NCBI GenBank assembly: GCA_030062745.1
Contig: CP099839.1
Coordinates: forward strand, 26,029,324 to 26,093,323
Source: Capitulum mitella
Lineage: Eukaryota; Arthropoda; Thecostraca; Pollicipedomorpha; Pollicipedidae
Direction of reading: 5' to 3'
DNA length: 64,000 nucleotides
The notes beneath the pieces are model-generated. The model saw nothing but the letters and a program-made list of their open reading frames with translations, did not search any database and was not told the origin of the DNA. The translations under genes were made by a program, and so were the position numbers. Shown in pieces: positions 58,911 through 64,000 of this stretch. Position 1 is the stretch's first letter; the number at the start of each line of letters is the position of its first letter.

Positions 58911-61159
58911 CGTTGTTTGCCCGTTTTTTTTGCACTTTGTTTTCATCTGATCGTTCGATCACTGTCAAACGACGTGATGGGTACAAGACGGCCTACACTT
59001 CATCGAGCTCTTATCCCTTTCTGATCCTCATCTTCTGTCACCATGGTATCTACAGCCTTGCTGCCAATTACTAACCTTATTTCTGGGCACTGCACTGGCT
59101 TTCCTAACGCTCCCTAACGCCCGGAATAGTCATGTACAGTACAACGTCAAGATAATACAATATTTGTACAAGCTCGGTGTAGCCGGTATTGCTTTTTTGT
59201 CTAAATTTTCGTATTAAACCGAAAACTTGAGTATCCTATCGGCGAGCCTGGACATATGTTCTAAATTGTGATCTTTCTGTGAAGATTAAAAAATTAAAAG
59301 TCACATTGGATCGCATCTGTATCTTCGTCGATGTGAAAGCGGCTATTGCTGCTTTTACCAGCGCATACAGGTTCCCTTGGACAGTAAATGCGTTTTTAAA
59401 TATTTACGCATTAGTCAACATTATGTTGCATTATTTTCATTCACCATTACTTGCATTGGAAGACGTACAGCGCATTAGTTGATTGCACTCCATCTTTAAG
59501 TGGCTATGTCGTGACGTGGCTCCTGCCACCACAGCTCGCAGAGATACATGCAAAATTCATTCCATCGAGGGATCTTTGCCCCACAATACCATGAAAATAT
59601 TCATACCTAGTACTCTCCATTCTGTTTGTTTGCACTGCAACAGACGACTTCATAACTGTTCTATCTGATGTTCAATCCTCTGCCTTTTTCTTGAGACGTG
59701 AAAACAGTTGTTCCATATGTCCGTTATTTTTTGCACGACATGGTTTTACTGAAGCCGCCGTGACCACGGCGGAGTTTCAGTACAAGAACAAAAAATATGT
59801 TTGTGCAGAATTAGCCTTGGCAAAATTGTGGTGAGAAGACTGTTTCTTAAAAACGAAATAACTATTTCGAATCCCTATGAGGTTCCTGTATGCAATCTGA
59901 TCTATTATGCGGGAAGCGGGCGCAGGGGGACAGCGGCCCCTAGATTTTTTGAAATTTAACATTGATTCTATGGACACTGACTAGAAAGAAATGACTCAGA
60001 AGGTTTCCTTGCTTCCCCCTAGCGTCCCTTCAACTGTGGAAGAGTTACCGTGGCTACATGTTATTAAATCATGTTATTAAACATGTGTTACGTTTCCCTG
60101 GCAGTGATCTTCATATGCAGTATCTATCGTCGTTCGTTCAATCTTTACTGCACACCCTTTCTTCAGCTGAACTGCGTGCTCAGAAACCACCTGTCTCTGC
60201 AGTTGACATCCTCTGATGTCTTTGTGTGGATAGTGCTGTAAAATCCCCGTAGACCGGCAGTTTCGACTAACTAGATGTTGACTACCTTTCAGTGTTCTAG
60301 AGGTCAAGCAAGGAGCAAACAGTTACAGCGTATCGTGGGGCAGAATGGCTGTGTTTTTATTCGCCTTGTCCGGACGCGTTGACGTCAGGAGAGCTGTAAA
60401 GTCCATGCTAAACGGGGCTCGTTGCCGGACCATGACCTCGCCACTCCAGCCGACCCACATACGCTGTAATTTTTCCCCAAGCGTGGACCAGACGGCGCTG
60501 GAAAATTTTTGTTATGCAGTGCAACTTCACGACACGGCGGTAACGCCACCGGCTGACCCCTGCGACGTCGGAGTCAATACAGGTGCCCGTTCCAGGATGT
60601 GTTACATGTTACATGAAGGTTTCCGCAGCAGAACTCCGAAAGAATGAGGAGAACGCGATTTTTGAAGAAGAGACTCAGATACGAGCTTCCCCTGTCAAAA
60701 TGAAGGTGCGTTTTGTTACTTGTCTTGTCAGATAAAGCCGCAACCTCCGCTTCTTATATGATAGCGTTTCTAGACATGCCAAAGATGAACGTAAGTGGAA
60801 ACCTGGCCGCAAATGGAGAATTGCAAATGTTACGCAAGGTTTATGACGAATCGTTTCGTTCTTTAGCATACTGAGGATGTAAATGTGAAACTCACAGAAA
60901 AGCTGAGTTTCGTTTTTTCTGCTCACTGAAGTAGATCTGATTTGACCTACGACCTCTTCGTGATAACGAACGTTAAAAGTTTGTTAGAAGTTCTACCAAT
61001 ATGTTAGAAGTTCTACCAATATTGGTCCTCAAATGTTTGCACCTTCTTCACTCCTAGTATTCTAGAAAACCACCGAGAGCATTCTGTTTTTATACGCCTA
61101 AAAAAAGGCTTTCATAACCTTGCGAGAAAAAGCCTCGCAGTGATACCGAACAATGCATG
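58911..61159. other. Non-genic AT-rich stretch
   Basis: The hairpin CCGCCGTG/CACGGCGG at about 59757-59774 has flanking CTGAA/TTCAG. A TGACGTCA lies at 60380-60387. The tandem phrase ATGTTAGAAGTTCTACCAAT occurs twice near 60981-61020. No gene is supported. Confidence 0.4.
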
Positions 61160-61478
61160 TCGGCCTGGCCAAGATATGCGCCAGGCGACGAGCAGCGGAT
61201 TCGGCGACGCATTTCCATGTCAATACAGTCAGCGATACAGCAGGCCCGCGCCGTCCCGCCCTCGCTATCTCCACGGCCGGACGCGCTATCTCGCCGATCC
61301 ACCGACGCGTCTTCAAATCGGCCGATCCGCCGCGCGCCATCGCCGCGTCGTCGCGCCATTTTCGCCGTCGATCCGGGGGATCCGGCGCCGCCGGCCGGCC
61401 GCCGCATTCGCCGCCGCCCGGCTTTTTTGGCCGCCGAGCGGCGCGGTCCATCAGCGTATCTATGCGGGCGGCGATCGT

Positions 61479-61509
<31 letters not shown>

Positions 61510-61800
61510 GGGCGCTCGCCGGCCGCCGGCGCCGCCTGATGACCGCAGTTGGAACAATTTGCCGCCGGGCACGCGAGCCGGTCATTGGGATGGGCCCGGG
61601 CCGGCCAGCAGGCTTCCGGGGACGGCACGCGACGGCGGCTGTCGGCGGTCGCGCCGGCGCGCTACCGGGACCTGTTGACAGACCGGCAGCTGCCGCCGCC
61701 GTCCCCCTGGGGCGGCCGGGGGAGGGGCGCTTCCGGCCGGCTGACCCGGAAGTGTGACGAGCAACACCCGTGACAGGCTGTGGGCGTCGCTCGAGGCGGC
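61160..61800. other. GC island with GGC trinucleotide run
   Basis: CpG-rich block with (GGC)n interrupted by GGCAGC at about 61480-61510. Frames of up to 205 codons occur in all phases and are rich in Arg, Ala, Pro and Gly. Codon bias does not single out one phase, so I do not call a gene. Confidence 0.45.
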
Positions 61801-62084
61801 GAGTCTTCTTACATGAGCACTGAATACACGCAGCGACTTTGACGTGATCAGGAAGAAAAATAACGGGGTCGGGCATGCCTGGAGTCACTGCATTGCCGTC
61901 TGACTTCACGAGGGCGTTTTAGTGTGGTTAACCGGGCGATTATCCTTTCCATGCCTGACGTATCTGAGGTAATAACTTTTAATGCGGAAGCCAGTAATAT
62001 CCACGCACTTAAAATCTTTTTTAATCTACTTTTGTTCTCTCCAGTACTTCCACTTTTCAGCCTTGTTTCCTCTTGATCCCGATC

Positions 62085-62215
62085 TCCCTATCGCTCTCTT
62101 TTCTTCCAGACCCTCCCTGTTTTCTTCCAGTCTCTCTGTCTGTCTGTCTGTCTTTCCCCCTCCCCTCTTTCTCTCCCTCTCCTTCTCTCCCTCCAGCTCT
62201 GCCTCTGGCCGTCGG
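62085..62215 (+). repeat. Polypyrimidine tract with (CTGT)n
   Basis: A long C/T-rich run containing about five CTGT units at 62135-62153. It leads directly into another GC island (62200-62600). Confidence 0.85.
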
Positions 62216-62567
62216 CGTCGGCCGCGGCGTTTCTCGCTCGGCGCTGATTGCAGAGCCTACTTTGAGCCCGCTTGTGACCGCGCTCGCCACTCAATGGGAG
62301 GCGGCGACATGCCGCACAATGGCTATCTTCCCGCGAGAAATATGCCACAAGTGGCGGCTCGGCCCGGCCGCCGGAATACCGACGGCGCGCGCCGGCGCCG
62401 GCGCAGCGCTGGCAGCAGCCGCCGCGGATGCCGGCTGCTGCCAACTATGCAGCGGCCGCCGCGCCGCCGCGCTGCACCGTGCACAGCCGCCGGCCGGCCT
62501 CGGCCGCGCAGCTGGGAGGCCGGCTCGGCCCGCCGGCGTGGACCTGCCGGCGTGGACGCGAGGGCCA

Positions 62568-62720
62568 CGCGACTGACGTGGGGACCACGTGGCTGATGCG
62601 GGGACCGCGCGAATGACGTGGGAAGCGCCGGACTGATGTGGTGGCCATGCGACTGATGTGGAAGTTTGCGACCGACGTGAGGACCACCTGACTGGCGTAA
62701 GGACCACCCCACTGACTTGT
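62568..62720 (+). repeat. ~20-bp minisatellite
   Basis: About seven to eight units of the type CTGACGTGGGGACCACGTGG, each 19-22 bases: CTGATGCGGGGACCGCGCGA, ATGACGTGGGAAGCGCCGGA, CTGATGTGGTGGCCATGCGA, CCGACGTGAGGACCACCTGA and others. Each unit carries a TGACGTGG-like core. The apparent frames here are repeat artefacts. Confidence 0.8.
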
Positions 62721-64000
62721 AGATCTTGTTCCTCCAGCTTCAGGCCAAAGATTTGGGGACCATGTGCCATCGACCCTGGCCCGGACACGCTCTCACACGC
62801 AGCCAGGGGACGAAAAATCGCAGCTGTATGAGGGCCAAGGGGTAAAGGTTATTTCAAGTGCATTCTATGACCAGGTGAGGCAGCAAAAGTGTCGTTTTTG
62901 CGCGGCGTACAGGTTAGTATGGCGTTTCGACGAAAACTCGTCATGAGAGACTTTACGTCCATCACTGTCACGAAAAGTCGGTTCCATTGACGTAAACGCT
63001 GATGTTAGCATAAAGGCAATAGGAACTTCTACTTCTGGAGGGGATGAAAGCTGCGTCAATGTGTCAAAATATACACCAGTGCACTGAGTCACATGATTAA
63101 TCCATTAGTTTCGCTCTCACTTCACAACGGAGGTCAACTACTGATATTCTTTTCTAAATGACGTAGCCTGCCGAAGGATATACTTGGTTTTACCGAGACC
63201 CTTTAAGCTTCCAAGGATAATTTTGGAAACCTAACGCATTTGAAGCGGTGAGTAAAGGCGCACTAAAGTTTAAGTGTCACCAAAATTGACTCCACTGCTT
63301 AAAATAGAACGTGGTACGGACGGAAGTTAGTAATGAACCATTCGCACAGATTATTCAGGCTATTTGCAAGGCCATATTGCTTTGAATCTTCATTAACTAT
63401 CACTTTCTGGCTGTATTCGATAGCTAGTTATTTTGCAGGAAATGCCAGTAATAGTGGCCTGAATACTTCTGGACATGTTTGGACTTCCCGGCAAAAAAAA
63501 ACTTGGAATTTTTTGTGTGCGAACGGGGCGGCATCGCAGCTCTTCACTTCAAAACTCGTTGACACAGTTCGTCTTTTGGATTCCATTTCGTCTGTGCACC
63601 CCAAATACCAGTTCCTTGCAGGACTTTAACGCCCTTATCATGTAACGTAATTCAAGTTTGGTAGCGAAAAGCGATTAATTGGGACGCAGTAAGTACTCTT
63701 TGTGCAATGTTTAGAGCCAGTTAAGTTGAAGCGACTAAATGTTTTGCATTTCCAAAGCGTGAAAGAGCTTCGTTTGGGCAGCTGCTTTTCAAGCGTGTTC
63801 TGGACAGGGTCATTAGCATTTAAGGAGTTTCATCAACTGCACTTGAAGTGCAGCGCTCAGCACTGTTTGAATTACGACTAATTCTTAACCAGTACACATG
63901 TTGTTAATGACGCACAGCTTGATTAAGACAATGGTCATTGAGAGGGGGGGGGGATTCTGCCTAATGTTCCATGCATAGACTTTCTAAACAGTCAGCGTGT
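62721..64000. other. Non-genic stretch to the window end
   Basis: No gene or repeat supported apart from an eight-G run at 63944-63951. Confidence 0.4.

Noticed and set aside
60345..60647. 100-codon plus-strand frame beginning MAVFLFALSG
   Set aside because: It looked like a signal peptide, but there is no cleavage context or homology and the rest is unremarkable.

Overview
This is a eukaryotic, metazoan genomic window of low gene density. The only securely identified gene is the 3' half of a Shal (Kv4/KCND) voltage-gated potassium channel on the minus strand. Four exons with good splice sites and matching reading phases cover the C-terminal half of the pore, S6 and the entire cytoplasmic C terminus. 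They lie at 30109-30271, 21838-22023, 13039-13191 and 8583-8837, and together encode 251 residues ending in a stop codon. The protein resembles arthropod Shal. The N terminus (T1 domain, S1-S5, first half of the pore) is not recognisable upstream, so the preceding intron probably covers 30272-64000 and continues past the window. Large introns, tRNA-derived SINE-like repeats and Shal residue preferences suggest an arthropod, possibly a crustacean. That taxonomic guess is weak.

Layout. 1-8582: repeats, AT-rich non-genic DNA, and the GC-rich 3' flank or 3' UTR of Shal. 8583-30271: Shal exons and three introns of about 4.2, 8.6 and 8.1 kb, which hold several inserted elements. 30272-64000: most likely upstream Shal intron, filled with repeats, hairpins and GC-rich islands. 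One cysteine-rich open frame at 33240-33557 on the minus strand may be an exon of another gene.

Mobile DNA. At least three families of 1.2-1.5 kb non-coding elements share the architecture TTAA-CCC...GGG-TTAA, as expected for non-autonomous piggyBac-like elements. Family A has two copies, family B three, and family C one plus a decayed relative. All are rich in AGGTCA/TGACCT hexamers, the half-site bound by nuclear receptors. Two other structures consist of opposed arrays of a degenerate 15-17 bp repeat (44030-44619 and about 57058-58396), which is foldback-like architecture. tRNA-derived SINE-like copies, small inverted-repeat elements, perfect hairpins, three (TA)n tracts and several decayed minisatellites account for much of the rest.

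Composition. The background is AT-rich, broken by more than twenty sharply bounded islands of very high GC that are CpG-rich and full of GGCCGG. All four Shal exons lie in such islands, but most islands have no recognisable gene. Long open frames inside the islands are read as compositional artefacts. No prokaryotic, viral or CRISPR content was recognised.
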